Shown here piece by piece: positions 1 through 5,852 of a stretch of DNA of 10,422 nucleotides. The position numbers and the translations under genes are program-made. A model generated the notes under the pieces. That model saw nothing but the letters and a program-made list of their open reading frames with translations, was not told the origin of the DNA and searched no databases. The DNA comes from an uncultured Collinsella sp. (GTDB lineage: Bacteria; Actinomycetota; Coriobacteriia; Coriobacteriales; Coriobacteriaceae). The stretch lies in assembly GCA_902470835.1 (NCBI GenBank), contig CABRHR010000075.1, forward strand, positions 1-10,422, written 5' to 3'. Each line of letters begins with the position of its first letter. Positions within the stretch are counted from its first letter, which is position 1.

Positions 1-20
1 TCGCGAGTTCCGCACGCAAA

Positions 21-43
21 GGAAAGCACTTAATGTGCTTTCC
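21..43 (+). terminator. Perfect 9-bp hairpin, possible end of upstream transcript
   Basis: GGAAAGCAC (21-29) and GTGCTTTCC (35-43) are perfectly complementary around a 5-base loop. The right arm is followed by GTCTTG, so there is no clean T-run and a bidirectional or weak terminator is the most that can be claimed. It is the last structured element before the rplC upstream region and probably closes whatever gene lies left of the window. The short open frames entering from position 1 are too short to identify. Confidence 0.35.
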
Positions 44-159
44 GTCTTGCGCAGGACTGTAGAGCAGCAAACTTAATATATTTCGCCGCCCCTCTGCCAA
101 GCCCAGGCGACTCCACGCACTTTACCTGCGTAAACAATGTGAGTGAAATATGAATCTCG

Positions 160-185
160 ATGGATACGCCCGCAGCCGTGTATAC
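160..185 (+). promoter_or_regulatory. 26-bp conserved element, copy A (upstream of rplC)
   Basis: This element begins ATGGA, carries ACGCCCG in the middle and ends CCGTGTATAC. It matches a second copy at 2025-2050 (upstream of rplB) at 23 of 26 positions, while the flanks do not match. The end, TATACT (181-186), resembles a sigma-70 -10 box, and TGGATA (161-166) resembles a weak -35 box, but the 14-base spacing is shorter than the usual 16-18. An imperfect dyad (ATACG / CGTGT) flanks an 8-base centre, so a protein operator is an alternative to a promoter. If it is a promoter, transcription of rplC would start near 193 and give a leader of about 175 bases. Confidence 0.5.
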
Positions 186-297
186 TAAACAGCTGTGTGA
201 AACCAGGGGAGTATTCTGGCTGGACAAAATGCCTGCTTAATAGGGTTGTCAGGTAGTTCGGACGCAATACAAGGCTGGGGAGCACGTCGTGTAAGTA

Positions 298-349
298 GTG
301 GTCCTCTAGGGGCGTACGCTCGGTGGTGTACGCATTGTCCCAAGACCAC
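298..349 (+). ncRNA. Structured leader hairpin of rplC mRNA
   Basis: A long imperfect stem can form just upstream of rplC: GTGGTC (298-303) with GACCAC (344-349), GGG (309-311) with CCC (339-341), and GCGTAC (312-317) with GTACGC (328-333) around a 10-base loop. A 5-base bulge (334-338) and a small internal loop interrupt it. The 3' base of the stem is 20 bases before the TTG start, so folding or binding could influence initiation. S10 operons are often controlled by L4 binding a leader in other bacteria. Whether L3, L4 or another protein acts here cannot be told from sequence. The rest of 44-297 shows no gene, only the 26-bp element and a small CCAG/CTGG stem (203-219). Confidence 0.5.
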
Positions 350-369
350 GCGAGAGTTGGGATCATATC

Positions 370-990
370 TTGATCAGCATGATTCTCGGCCGCAAGATTG
401 GCATGACCCAGGTTTGGGACGAGAACGATAACGTCGTTCCCGTCACGGTCATCCAGGCTGGCCCCTGCGCTGTCTCGCAGGTTAAAACTCAGGCAACCGA
501 CGGCTATGACGCCGTCCAGATCGGTTTCGGCGACATCAAGGCCAAGAACGTGAACAAGCCCATGGCTGGTCACTTCGCCAAGGCTGGCGTCGAGCCTGTC
601 CGCTTCCTTCGTGAGGTCCGCGTCGAGAACGGCGAGGAGCACAAGGTCGGCGAGGTCGTCACCGTCGCTGATTTCGCTGATGTCGAGAAGGTCGACGTCA
701 TCGGTACCTCCAAGGGTAAGGGCTTCCAGGGTCGCATCAAGCGCTGGGGTCAGCGCCGCGGTCCTATGACGCATGGTTCTCACTTCCAGCGTCACCCCGG
801 TTCTATCGGTCAGTGCGCCTATCCTGCGCGCGTCCTCAAGGGCGTCAAGATGGCCGGTCACATGGGTAACGAGCGCGTTACCGTCAAGAACCTTTCCGTT
901 GTCCGCATCGATGCCGAGCAGAACCTCATCTTGGTCAAGGGCGCTGTCCCGGGTGCCAAGAATGGTCTCGTCGCCATCCGTATGGCCTAA
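370..990 (+). CDS. rplC: 50S ribosomal protein L3
   Basis: L3 is an early-assembling 23S rRNA-binding protein of the large subunit, near the peptidyl-transferase centre and the sarcin-ricin region. The 206-residue product opens with ILGRKIGMTQ and carries the family's central extension motif (M133-G147, with HGSHFQRHPGSIG) that reaches into the ribosome core. Length is normal for bacterial L3. The start is probably TTG at 370, because it gives the MIxxILG beginning common in the family. An in-frame ATG at 379 would shorten the N-terminus by three residues. Neither start has a strong Shine-Dalgarno, only GGGA at 359-362, which is unlike the following genes and fits translational control through the structured leader. 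It is first in the visible cluster; rpsJ does not precede it in the window. Confidence 0.96.
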   Translation: MISMILGRKIGMTQVWDENDNVVPVTVIQAGPCAVSQVKTQATDGYDAVQIGFGDIKAKNVNKPMAGHFAKAGVEPVRFLREVRVENGEEHKVGEVVTVADFADVEKVDVIGTSKGKGFQGRIKRWGQRRGPMTHGSHFQRHPGSIGQCAYPARVLKGVKMAGHMGNERVTVKNLSVVRIDAEQNLILVKGAVPGAKNGLVAIRMA

Positions 991-1036
991 GGGCCCAGCC
1001 CATTTAGCCCAGCGTCATACCAAGGAGAACACTTAA

Positions 1037-1663
1037 ATGGCAAAGTTTGAAGTAAAGAACAGCGAGGGCAAGAAGGTCGCCGAGGCCGAGCTCGCCGCTG
1101 AGGTGTACGGCATCGAGCCGAACATCCACGTTATGCACCACATCGTCAAGTGCCAGATGGCCTCTTGGCGTCAGGGCACCCAGTCTGCTAAGGGTCGCTC
1201 TGAGGTTTCCGGTGGCGGCAAGAAGCCTTGGCGTCAGAAGGGCACCGGCCGTGCCCGCCAGGGTTCCATCCGTGCTGCCCAGTGGCGTCACGGTGGCGTC
1301 GTCTTCGCCCCCAAGCCCCGTTCCTACGCTAAGCGTATGAACAACAAGGAGGTCAAGCTGGCTATGCGCTCTGCGCTGTCCGCCAAGCTGGCCGATGGCG
1401 AGCTCGTGCTCGTCGACGACTACGGCTTCGAGAAGCCTTCCACCAAGGCTGCCGTCGCCATGCTCAAGGCTCTCGGCCTTGAGGGCAAGCGTCTGACCAT
1501 CATCGTTCGCGATGAGGACGTCAATGCTTACCTGTCGTTCCGCAACATTCCCAAGACGTTCATCATCACTGCCGACGAGGCCAACACCTACGATCTCGTC
1601 AACAACAACGCTGTGCTGATGCCCGCCGACATCGCCGCTCACTTCGGGGAGGTGCTTGCATAA
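1037..1663 (+). CDS. rplD: 50S ribosomal protein L4
   Basis: L4 binds 23S rRNA domain I and its long loop lines the peptide exit tunnel. In Escherichia coli it also represses the S10 operon. The 208-residue product contains the diagnostic loop region (about residues 55-100), including KPWRQKGTGRARQGS at 63-77 and RHGGVVFAPKPRSY at 84-97. Length is standard. ATG 1037 is preceded by AAGGAGA (1022-1027) at 9 bases, a good Shine-Dalgarno. The stop TAA abuts the rplW start with no gap, so the two are likely translationally coupled. L4 is a natural candidate for an autoregulator acting on one of the leaders in this window, but that is inference. Confidence 0.97.
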   Translation: MAKFEVKNSEGKKVAEAELAAEVYGIEPNIHVMHHIVKCQMASWRQGTQSAKGRSEVSGGGKKPWRQKGTGRARQGSIRAAQWRHGGVVFAPKPRSYAKRMNNKEVKLAMRSALSAKLADGELVLVDDYGFEKPSTKAAVAMLKALGLEGKRLTIIVRDEDVNAYLSFRNIPKTFIITADEANTYDLVNNNAVLMPADIAAHFGEVLA

Positions 1664-1951
1664 ATGACCGCCCACGAGATCATCATCCGTCCGATCGTGT
1701 CCGAGCGTTCCTTCTCCGGCATGGAGCTGAACAAGTACACGTTCGAGGTCGCCAAGGATGCTAACAAGTATCAGATCAAGGACGCTGTCGAGGAGATCTT
1801 CGGCGTCAAGGTCGTTCGCGTGAACACCCTGACGGTCAAGCCCAAGACCAAGCGCGTGCGCTATGTCGCCGGCAAGACCCGTTCTTGGAAGAAGGCCATC
1901 GTCACGCTGGCCGAGGGCGACACCATCGAGGTCTTTGGCAACCAGGCCTAA
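1664..1951 (+). CDS. rplW: 50S ribosomal protein L23
   Basis: L23 sits at the exit of the peptide tunnel and is the docking point for trigger factor and signal recognition particle. The 95-residue protein has the family start (IIIRPIVSERS), the YTFEVAKDANKYQIKDAVE segment and the KPKTKR basic loop. The ATG directly follows the rplD stop. Its ribosome binding site GGGGAGG (1646-1652) lies inside the end of rplD, which argues for coupled translation. It is followed by a 179-base structured gap before rplB, the first real break in the cluster. Confidence 0.96.
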   Translation: MTAHEIIIRPIVSERSFSGMELNKYTFEVAKDANKYQIKDAVEEIFGVKVVRVNTLTVKPKTKRVRYVAGKTRSWKKAIVTLAEGDTIEVFGNQA

Positions 1952-1968
1952 GACTCGCTGCTGTTGAG

Positions 1969-2006
1969 TGAGCTCATGCCTCCCAAATAGGGGAGGCGAG
2001 AGCTCA
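1969..2006 (+). terminator. Strong hairpin between rplW and rplB, terminator or attenuator
   Basis: TGAGCTC (1969-1975) pairs with GAGCTCA (2000-2006) and GCCTCCC (1978-1984) pairs with GGGAGGC (1991-1997), leaving a 2x2 internal loop and a 6-base apical loop. Fourteen base pairs make a stable structure. Only four Ts follow (2010-2013), after AGG, so termination may be partial. It lies directly before the second 26-bp element, consistent with a transcript end followed by a new start, or with an mRNA processing/stability hairpin. Confidence 0.5.
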
Positions 2007-2024
2007 AGGTTTTGGGCGTATAAA

Positions 2025-2050
2025 ATGGACACGCCCGGAACCGTGTATAC
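2025..2050 (+). promoter_or_regulatory. 26-bp conserved element, copy B (upstream of rplB)
   Basis: It matches copy A (160-185) at 23 of 26 positions; the differences are at internal positions 6, 14 and 16. Here the dyad is perfect: ACACG (2029-2033) with CGTGT (2042-2046) around 8 bases. TATACG (2046-2051) could be a -10 box with TGGACA (2026-2031) as a good -35 match, but the spacer is only 14. If it is a promoter, the predicted start (about 2058) would fall right before the rplB leader stem at 2060, which supports the promoter reading. The alternative is a repressor or r-protein operator. Confidence 0.5.
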
Positions 2051-2059
2051 GTCCGGTGT

Positions 2060-2100
2060 CATCGCACCCGAGGCAGAACCTCGTATCCCTGTCTGCGATG
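2060..2100 (+). ncRNA. Structured leader of rplB mRNA
   Basis: CATCGCA (2060-2066) pairs perfectly with TGCGATG (2094-2100). Inside it CGAGG (2069-2073) pairs with CCTCG (2079-2083) around the loop CAGAA, leaving a 10-base unpaired strand (2084-2093) on the 3' side only. This asymmetric two-stem shape is typical of protein-binding leaders. It ends 30 bases before the rplB start and begins where a transcript from the 26-bp element would start. No known leader class is recognised. Confidence 0.5.
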
Positions 2101-2130
2101 GCTAACGGATTCCTATTGAAAGGGATTGTA

Positions 2131-2961
2131 ATGGCTGTAAAGCACCTTAAGCCGACCTCCGCTGGTAGGCGTTGGCAGACGATCTCCGATTTCTCCGAGA
2201 TCACCTGCACCAAGCCCGAGAAGTCTCTTCTCGAGCCCCTGCCCAAGAAGGCCGGTCGTAACAACAACGGCCGCATCACCACCCGCCACCAGGGCGGCGG
2301 CGTGAAGCGTCGTTACCGCGTGATCGACTTCAAGCGCAACAAGGACGGCGTGCCCGCCAAGGTTGCCACGATCGAGTACGATCCGAACCGTTCCGCTCGC
2401 ATCGCTCTGCTGCACTACGCTGACGGTGAGAAGCGCTACATCCTGGCCCCCAAGGGCCTCGAGGTCGGTCAGACCGTCATGTCCGGTTCTGACGCCGACA
2501 TCAAGCCGGGCAACGCTCTGCCCCTCGCCGACATCCCCGTCGGTACGCTCATCCACGCCGTCGAGTTCCAGCCGGGCAAGGGCGCTGCTATCGCCCGTTC
2601 CGCCGGTAACTCCTGCCAGCTGATGGGTAAGGAGGGCAAGTACGCTATCGTCCGTATGCCTTCCTCCGAGATGCGCCGCATCCTCGTTACCTGCCGCGCC
2701 ACCGTCGGTGAGGTCGGCAACGCCGATCACTCCAACATCGTCATCGGCAAGGCCGGCCGTAAGCGTCACATGAACGTGCGCCCGACCGTCCGCGGTACCG
2801 TCATGAACCCTGTCGACCACCCGCACGGCGGTGGCGAGGGCAAGAACCACACCTCTGGTCGTCCCTCTGTTACCCCCTGGGGTAAGCCGACGAAGGGCCT
2901 TCGTACGCGCAAGAAGAAGAAGGTCTCGAACCAGCACATCATTCGTCGCCGTAAGAAGTAA
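2131..2961 (+). CDS. rplB: 50S ribosomal protein L2
   Basis: L2 is one of the most conserved large-subunit proteins, needed for subunit association and peptidyl-transferase activity. The 276-residue product has the standard length. It shows the N-terminal KHLKPTSAGRR segment, the RNA-binding RITTRHQGGGVKRRYR stretch and the C-terminal HPHGGGEG motif, with the functionally important histidine at about residue 230. The ATG at 2131 is chosen because it gives the family N-terminus and is preceded by AAAGGGA (2119-2125). A longer in-frame extension up to 2056 is not supported and would translate the leader stem. The lysine-rich C-terminus ends RRRKK. Confidence 0.97.
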   Translation: MAVKHLKPTSAGRRWQTISDFSEITCTKPEKSLLEPLPKKAGRNNNGRITTRHQGGGVKRRYRVIDFKRNKDGVPAKVATIEYDPNRSARIALLHYADGEKRYILAPKGLEVGQTVMSGSDADIKPGNALPLADIPVGTLIHAVEFQPGKGAAIARSAGNSCQLMGKEGKYAIVRMPSSEMRRILVTCRATVGEVGNADHSNIVIGKAGRKRHMNVRPTVRGTVMNPVDHPHGGGEGKNHTSGRPSVTPWGKPTKGLRTRKKKKVSNQHIIRRRKK

Positions 2962-2993
2962 TTTCGGATACCGAGTTTTAGGAGAAAGCACTT

Positions 2994-3254
2994 ATGAGCA
3001 GAAGTCTCAAAAAGGGCCCGTTCGTGGAGACTCGCCTTCTCTCGCGTATCACCGCGATGAACGAGGCTGGCAAGAAGGACGTCGTGAAGACCTGGTCCCG
3101 CGCGTCCACCATCTTCCCCGAGATGGTTGGTCACACCATCGCCGTCCACGACGGCCGCAAGCATGTGCCCGTGTATGTTACCGAGTCCATGGTTGGTCAC
3201 AAGCTCGGCGAGTTCGCGCCGACTCGTACGTTCCGTGGCCACAAGGCCAAATAG
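2994..3254 (+). CDS. rpsS: 30S ribosomal protein S19
   Basis: S19 lies in the head of the small subunit with S13, near the A-site tRNA and the bridge to the large subunit. The 86-residue protein begins MSRSLKKGPFVE, the family signature, and contains the conserved GHTIAVHDGRKHVPVYVTESMVGH region in two parts, ending EFAPTRTFRGHKAK. It is slightly shorter than the usual 92-93 residues. ATG 2994 has AGGAGA (2980-2985) upstream. It follows rplB by 32 bases and precedes rplV by 14. Confidence 0.96.
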   Translation: MSRSLKKGPFVETRLLSRITAMNEAGKKDVVKTWSRASTIFPEMVGHTIAVHDGRKHVPVYVTESMVGHKLGEFAPTRTFRGHKAK

Positions 3255-3268
3255 GGGGTTAACCGTAA

Positions 3269-3640
3269 ATGGCAACTAAGTCTATTGAAACTGAGGCCAC
3301 CGAGGTTCGCGCCGTCGCTAAGTACGTGCGTGTTTCCCCCAGCAAGGCCCGCCTGGTGGTCGATCTGATCCGCCGCAAGCCTGTCGCTCAGGCCTTCGAC
3401 ATCCTCCACTTCTGCGACCGCGCCGTCGCCGTGGATGTCGAGAAGGTTCTCCGTTCCGCCGTTGCGAACGCCGAGAACAACAACGGTCTGCGTGCCGACA
3501 ACCTGGTTGTCGCCGCTGCCTATGTTGACGAGGGTCCGACGCTTAAGCGCATCCGTCCCCGCGCCAAGGGTTCCGCTTCTCGCATTCTGAAGCGTACTTC
3601 CCACATCACCGTCGTCGTTGCTCCTCGAAAGGAGGCGTAA
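3269..3640 (+). CDS. rplV: 50S ribosomal protein L22
   Basis: L22 binds all domains of 23S rRNA, and its beta-hairpin helps to form the constriction of the exit tunnel, where some macrolide-resistance changes occur. The 123-residue protein shows VRVSPSKARLVVDLIRRKPV and AENNNGL in the core, the tunnel hairpin region LKRIRPRAKGSASRILKRTSH near residues 91-111, and the terminal ITVVV strand. The first 13 or so residues are an acidic, threonine-rich leader before the conserved core. The start ATG has only a G-run (3255-3259) as a ribosome binding site, directly after the rpsS stop, suggesting coupling. Confidence 0.96.
   Translation: MATKSIETEATEVRAVAKYVRVSPSKARLVVDLIRRKPVAQAFDILHFCDRAVAVDVEKVLRSAVANAENNNGLRADNLVVAAAYVDEGPTLKRIRPRAKGSASRILKRTSHITVVVAPRKEA
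3621..3635 (+). promoter_or_regulatory. Hairpin masking the rpsC ribosome binding site
   Basis: CTCCT (3621-3625) can pair with AGGAG (3630-3634) around CGAA, so the Shine-Dalgarno AAAGGAGG (3628-3635) of rpsC is folded away inside the last codons of rplV. Ribosomes finishing rplV would open it. This fits translational coupling, but the stem is short and its effect is untested. Confidence 0.4.
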
Positions 3641-3646
3641 AGCTGT

Positions 3647-4357
3647 ATGGGTCAGAAAGTCTACCCCACCGGCTTCCGTCTTGGCATCACCGAGAACTGG
3701 CGCTCCCGCTGGTTCGCAGAGAAGGATTACGCTAAGACCCTCGGTAACGATCTCGAGATCCGCAAGTACCTCGAGAAGCGTCTTTCCCGCGCAGCTGTCT
3801 CCCGTGTCGAGATCGAGCGCGCTGGCGACAAGGTGAAGGTCATCATCCTCACCGCTCGCCCCGGCGTTGTCATCGGTAAGAAGGGTGCCGAGATCGATAC
3901 CCTCCGCACCGAGCTCGAGAAGGTCGCTGGCGTCTCCAAGGGCCAGCTCTCCGTCGACGTTGTCGAGATCAAGCGCCCCGAGCTCGACGCCAACCTCGTT
4001 GCTCAGTCTATCGCCGAGCAGCTCGAGGGCCGCGTTGCCTTCCGTCGCGCTATGCGCAAGGCTGTCCAGTCTGCCCGCAAGGCCGGCGCTAAGGGCATCC
4101 GTATCCAGTGCTCCGGTCGTCTCGGCGGTGCCGAGATGGGCCGTCGTGAGTGGTACCGCGAGGGTCGCGTGCCTCTGCACACCCTCCGTGCCAAGATCGA
4201 CTACGGCACGGCTGTCGCCAGCACCACCATGGGCGCTTGCGGCGTGAAGGTCTGGATCTACCTGGGCGAGAAGCTCCCGGGCCAGCCTGTTCCCAACCCT
4301 GCACTCGAGGGCTCTTCCCGTCCTCGTCGTCGTAACTCCGAGAGGAGGGGTCAGTAG
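3647..4357 (+). CDS. rpsC: 30S ribosomal protein S3
   Basis: S3 is in the head of the small subunit at the mRNA entry channel, where it helps to unwind mRNA. The 236-residue product starts MGQKVYPTGFRLGI. It contains the type-2 KH domain with the G-x-x-G loop GKKG (77-80, in VVIGKKGAEID) and the C-terminal domain with CSGRLGGAEMGRREWYREG and TLRAKIDYG. The tail after about residue 215 is basic and serine/arginine rich (SSRPRRRNSERRGQ), longer than in Escherichia coli relative to the fold but common in actinobacteria. Its stop TAG overlaps the GTG start of rplP by one base. Confidence 0.97.
   Translation: MGQKVYPTGFRLGITENWRSRWFAEKDYAKTLGNDLEIRKYLEKRLSRAAVSRVEIERAGDKVKVIILTARPGVVIGKKGAEIDTLRTELEKVAGVSKGQLSVDVVEIKRPELDANLVAQSIAEQLEGRVAFRRAMRKAVQSARKAGAKGIRIQCSGRLGGAEMGRREWYREGRVPLHTLRAKIDYGTAVASTTMGACGVKVWIYLGEKLPGQPVPNPALEGSSRPRRRNSERRGQ
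4336..4348 (+). promoter_or_regulatory. Hairpin masking the rplP ribosome binding site
   Basis: CTCC (4336-4339) pairs with GGAG (4344-4347) around GAGA, a GNRA-type tetraloop. This buries the AGGAGG Shine-Dalgarno (4343-4348) of rplP within the end of rpsC. The same layout occurs at the rplV/rpsC junction (3621-3635). Opening by the ribosome translating rpsC would couple the two genes. The 4-bp stem is short, so this is a suggestion. Confidence 0.35.
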
Positions 4358-4860
4358 TGCTTGCCCCTAAGCGTATTCTTCACCGCAAGGTGCAGCGTGG
4401 CTCCATGAAGGGCCAGGCCAAGGGTAATACCGAGCTGCATTTCGGCGAGTTTGGTATCCAGGCTCTCGAGGCCCATTGGATCACCAACCGTCAGATCGAG
4501 GCCGCTCGTATTGCCATGACCCGCTACATGAAGCGTGGCGGTCGTGTCTACATCACGATCTTCCCCGATAAGCCCATCACCAAGAAGCCTGCCGAGACTC
4601 GCATGGGTTCTGGTAAGGGTAACCCCGAGGAGTGGGTGGCCGTCGTCAAGCCCGGCCGCATCATGTTCGAGGTCAAGGGCGTGCCCGAGGAGGTCGCTCG
4701 CGAGGCCCTGCGTCTTGCTCAGCACAAGCTTCCCATCAAGACCAAGATTGTTGCTGCTAAGAACGCTGAGCAGCGCATCGAGAAGGAGATGGCTGAGGAG
4801 GCCGCTCTCGAGGCCAAGTGGGCTGCTGAGGACGCCGCCGCCGCCAAGGAGGAGAACTAA
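4357..4860 (+). CDS. rplP: 50S ribosomal protein L16 with C-terminal extension
   Basis: L16 helps to shape the A-site tRNA elbow contact and is a late-assembling large-subunit protein. The conserved core (residues 1-133) opens MLAPKRILHRKVQRG and includes GEFGIQALEAHWITNRQIEAAR, split by the usual loop, and TRMGSGKGNPEEWVAVVKPG. It ends HKLPIKTKIV, where most bacterial L16 proteins stop or nearly so. This one continues for some 34 residues of alternating acidic, lysine and alanine residues (ending EDAAAAKEEN), probably a charged helix. Total 167 residues against the usual 136-145. The start is GTG within the rpsC stop (TAGTG), with AGGAGG upstream. The stop overlaps the rpmC start (TAATG). 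Confidence 0.96.
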   Translation: MLAPKRILHRKVQRGSMKGQAKGNTELHFGEFGIQALEAHWITNRQIEAARIAMTRYMKRGGRVYITIFPDKPITKKPAETRMGSGKGNPEEWVAVVKPGRIMFEVKGVPEEVAREALRLAQHKLPIKTKIVAAKNAEQRIEKEMAEEAALEAKWAAEDAAAAKEEN

Positions 4861-5075
4861 TGAAGCCCGCAGAGATTCGTGAGCTCTCGGACGCTCAGCT
4901 CGTTGAGAAGCTGAAGGAAATGCGCGCCGAGCTCTTTAACCTTCGTTTCCAGATGGCCACCAGCCAGCTGGACAACACCGCTCGCGTCAACACCGTGAAG
5001 AAGGACATCGCTCGCGTCCTCACGGAGCAGCGCGCCCGCGAGATCGCAGCGGAGAAGTCCGCTGTCGCCGAGTAG
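4860..5075 (+). CDS. rpmC: 50S ribosomal protein L29
   Basis: L29 is a small helical-hairpin protein next to L23 at the tunnel exit. The 71-residue protein has the signature LVEKLKEMRAELFNLRFQMA followed by a second helix with NTARVNTVKKDIARVLT. The ATG overlaps the rplP stop (TAATG). Its Shine-Dalgarno AAGGAGGAG lies in the last codons of rplP. A short alanine/glutamate tail follows the conserved fold. Confidence 0.95.
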   Translation: MKPAEIRELSDAQLVEKLKEMRAELFNLRFQMATSQLDNTARVNTVKKDIARVLTEQRAREIAAEKSAVAE

Positions 5076-5091
5076 GACCTAAGGAGAGAAC

Positions 5092-5352
5092 ATGACTGAT
5101 TCGCGTAACTCGCGTAAGGTCCGTACGGGTGTCGTTACCTCCGTCTCCGGTGCCAAGACCATTGTCGTCACCATCACCGAGCGCAAGCGTCACCCCAAGT
5201 ACGGCAAGATGATGACCAGCTCCAAGAAGCTGCACGCTCACGACGAGGAGTGCACGGCTGGCGTGGGCGATACCGTCCGCGTTATGGAGACCCGTCCTAT
5301 GTCCAAGATGAAGCGTTGGCGCCTCATCGAGGTCGTCGAGCGCGCTAAATAA
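5092..5352 (+). CDS. rpsQ: 30S ribosomal protein S17
   Basis: S17 is an OB-fold primary binder of 16S rRNA, needed early in small-subunit assembly. The 86-residue protein shows RKVRTGVVTSVSGAKTIVV, the conserved HPKYGKMMTSSKKLHAHDE strand region in two parts, GVGDTVRVMETRPMSK and the final KMKRWRLIEVVERAK. ATG 5092 has AAGGAGA nine or so bases upstream. A 118-base gap with strong folding potential follows, the longest break before rplN. Confidence 0.96.
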   Translation: MTDSRNSRKVRTGVVTSVSGAKTIVVTITERKRHPKYGKMMTSSKKLHAHDEECTAGVGDTVRVMETRPMSKMKRWRLIEVVERAK

Positions 5353-5354
5353 GC

Positions 5355-5445
5355 AGTCGCTCTTACGACTTGTACGTTTCCGAAGATGTGCGTATGCCTG
5401 GTTTGCATACCACAGGCCGCCTAAAGGCTGCGCACCTCTCTTCGG
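5355..5445 (+). ncRNA. Three-way-junction-like leader of rplN mRNA
   Basis: Between rpsQ and rplN a small stem AGTCG/CGACT (5355-5359 with 5366-5370) is followed by a larger fold. The closing helix is CCGAAGA (5380-5386) with TCTTCGG (5439-5445), continued by GTGCG (5388-5392) with CGCAC (5431-5435). Two inner hairpins branch from it: TATGC (5393-5397) with GCATA (5405-5409), and GCC (5419-5421) with GGC (5426-5428) closed by TAAA. The structure ends 10 bases before the rplN Shine-Dalgarno GGAGG (5456-5460). The nesting of four helices in 66 bases is far more than expected by chance and suggests an r-protein-binding leader or RNA processing site. No known class is recognised. Confidence 0.55.
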
Positions 5446-5470
5446 TTCTTAGTTCGGAGGAACATCTACC

Positions 5471-5839
5471 ATGATTCAGATGCAAACCATGCTGAACGTC
5501 GCCGACAACTCCGGCGCTCGCAAGATTCGCTGCATCAAGGTGCTTGGCGGTTCCAAGCGTCGTTATGCAGGCATCGGCGATGTGTTCATCGGTGCTGTCC
5601 AGGAGGCTACCCCTGGCGCCAACGTCAAGAAGAAGGACGTTGTCCGTTGCGTCGTCGTTCGCACCGTTAAGGAGATCCGCCGCAAGGATGGCTCCTACAT
5701 TCGCTTTGATGAGAACGCCTGCGTTGTCATCAACAACGATGGTTCGCCCGTCGGCACCCGTATCTTCGGGCCCGTCGCTCGCGAGCTTCGTGACAAGAAG
5801 TACATGAAGATCGTCTCGCTCGCTCCCGAGACCCTGTAG
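5471..5839 (+). CDS. rplN: 50S ribosomal protein L14
   Basis: L14 lies at the subunit interface, contacts 16S rRNA in a bridge and is the binding site of the silencing factor RsfS. The 122-residue product is full length. It has MIQMQTMLNVADNSGARKI at the start, KRRYAGIGDVFIGAVQEA, KKKDVVRCVVVRT, and the end ELRDKKYMKIVSLAPETL. ATG 5471 has GGAGG 10 bases upstream. It heads the last two-gene section, with rplX 13 bases downstream. Confidence 0.97.
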   Translation: MIQMQTMLNVADNSGARKIRCIKVLGGSKRRYAGIGDVFIGAVQEATPGANVKKKDVVRCVVVRTVKEIRRKDGSYIRFDENACVVINNDGSPVGTRIFGPVARELRDKKYMKIVSLAPETL

Positions 5840-5852
5840 TTAGGGGAGATAT

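Noticed and set aside
2056..2130. A 25-residue N-terminal extension of L2
   Set aside because: It would translate the leader stem. The ATG at 2131 has a Shine-Dalgarno and gives the family N-terminus and the usual 276 residues.
5370..5398. A promoter for rplN with TTGTAC and TATGCC at a 17-base spacing
   Set aside because: The -10 match is poor and the bases are better explained as arms of the leader helices.
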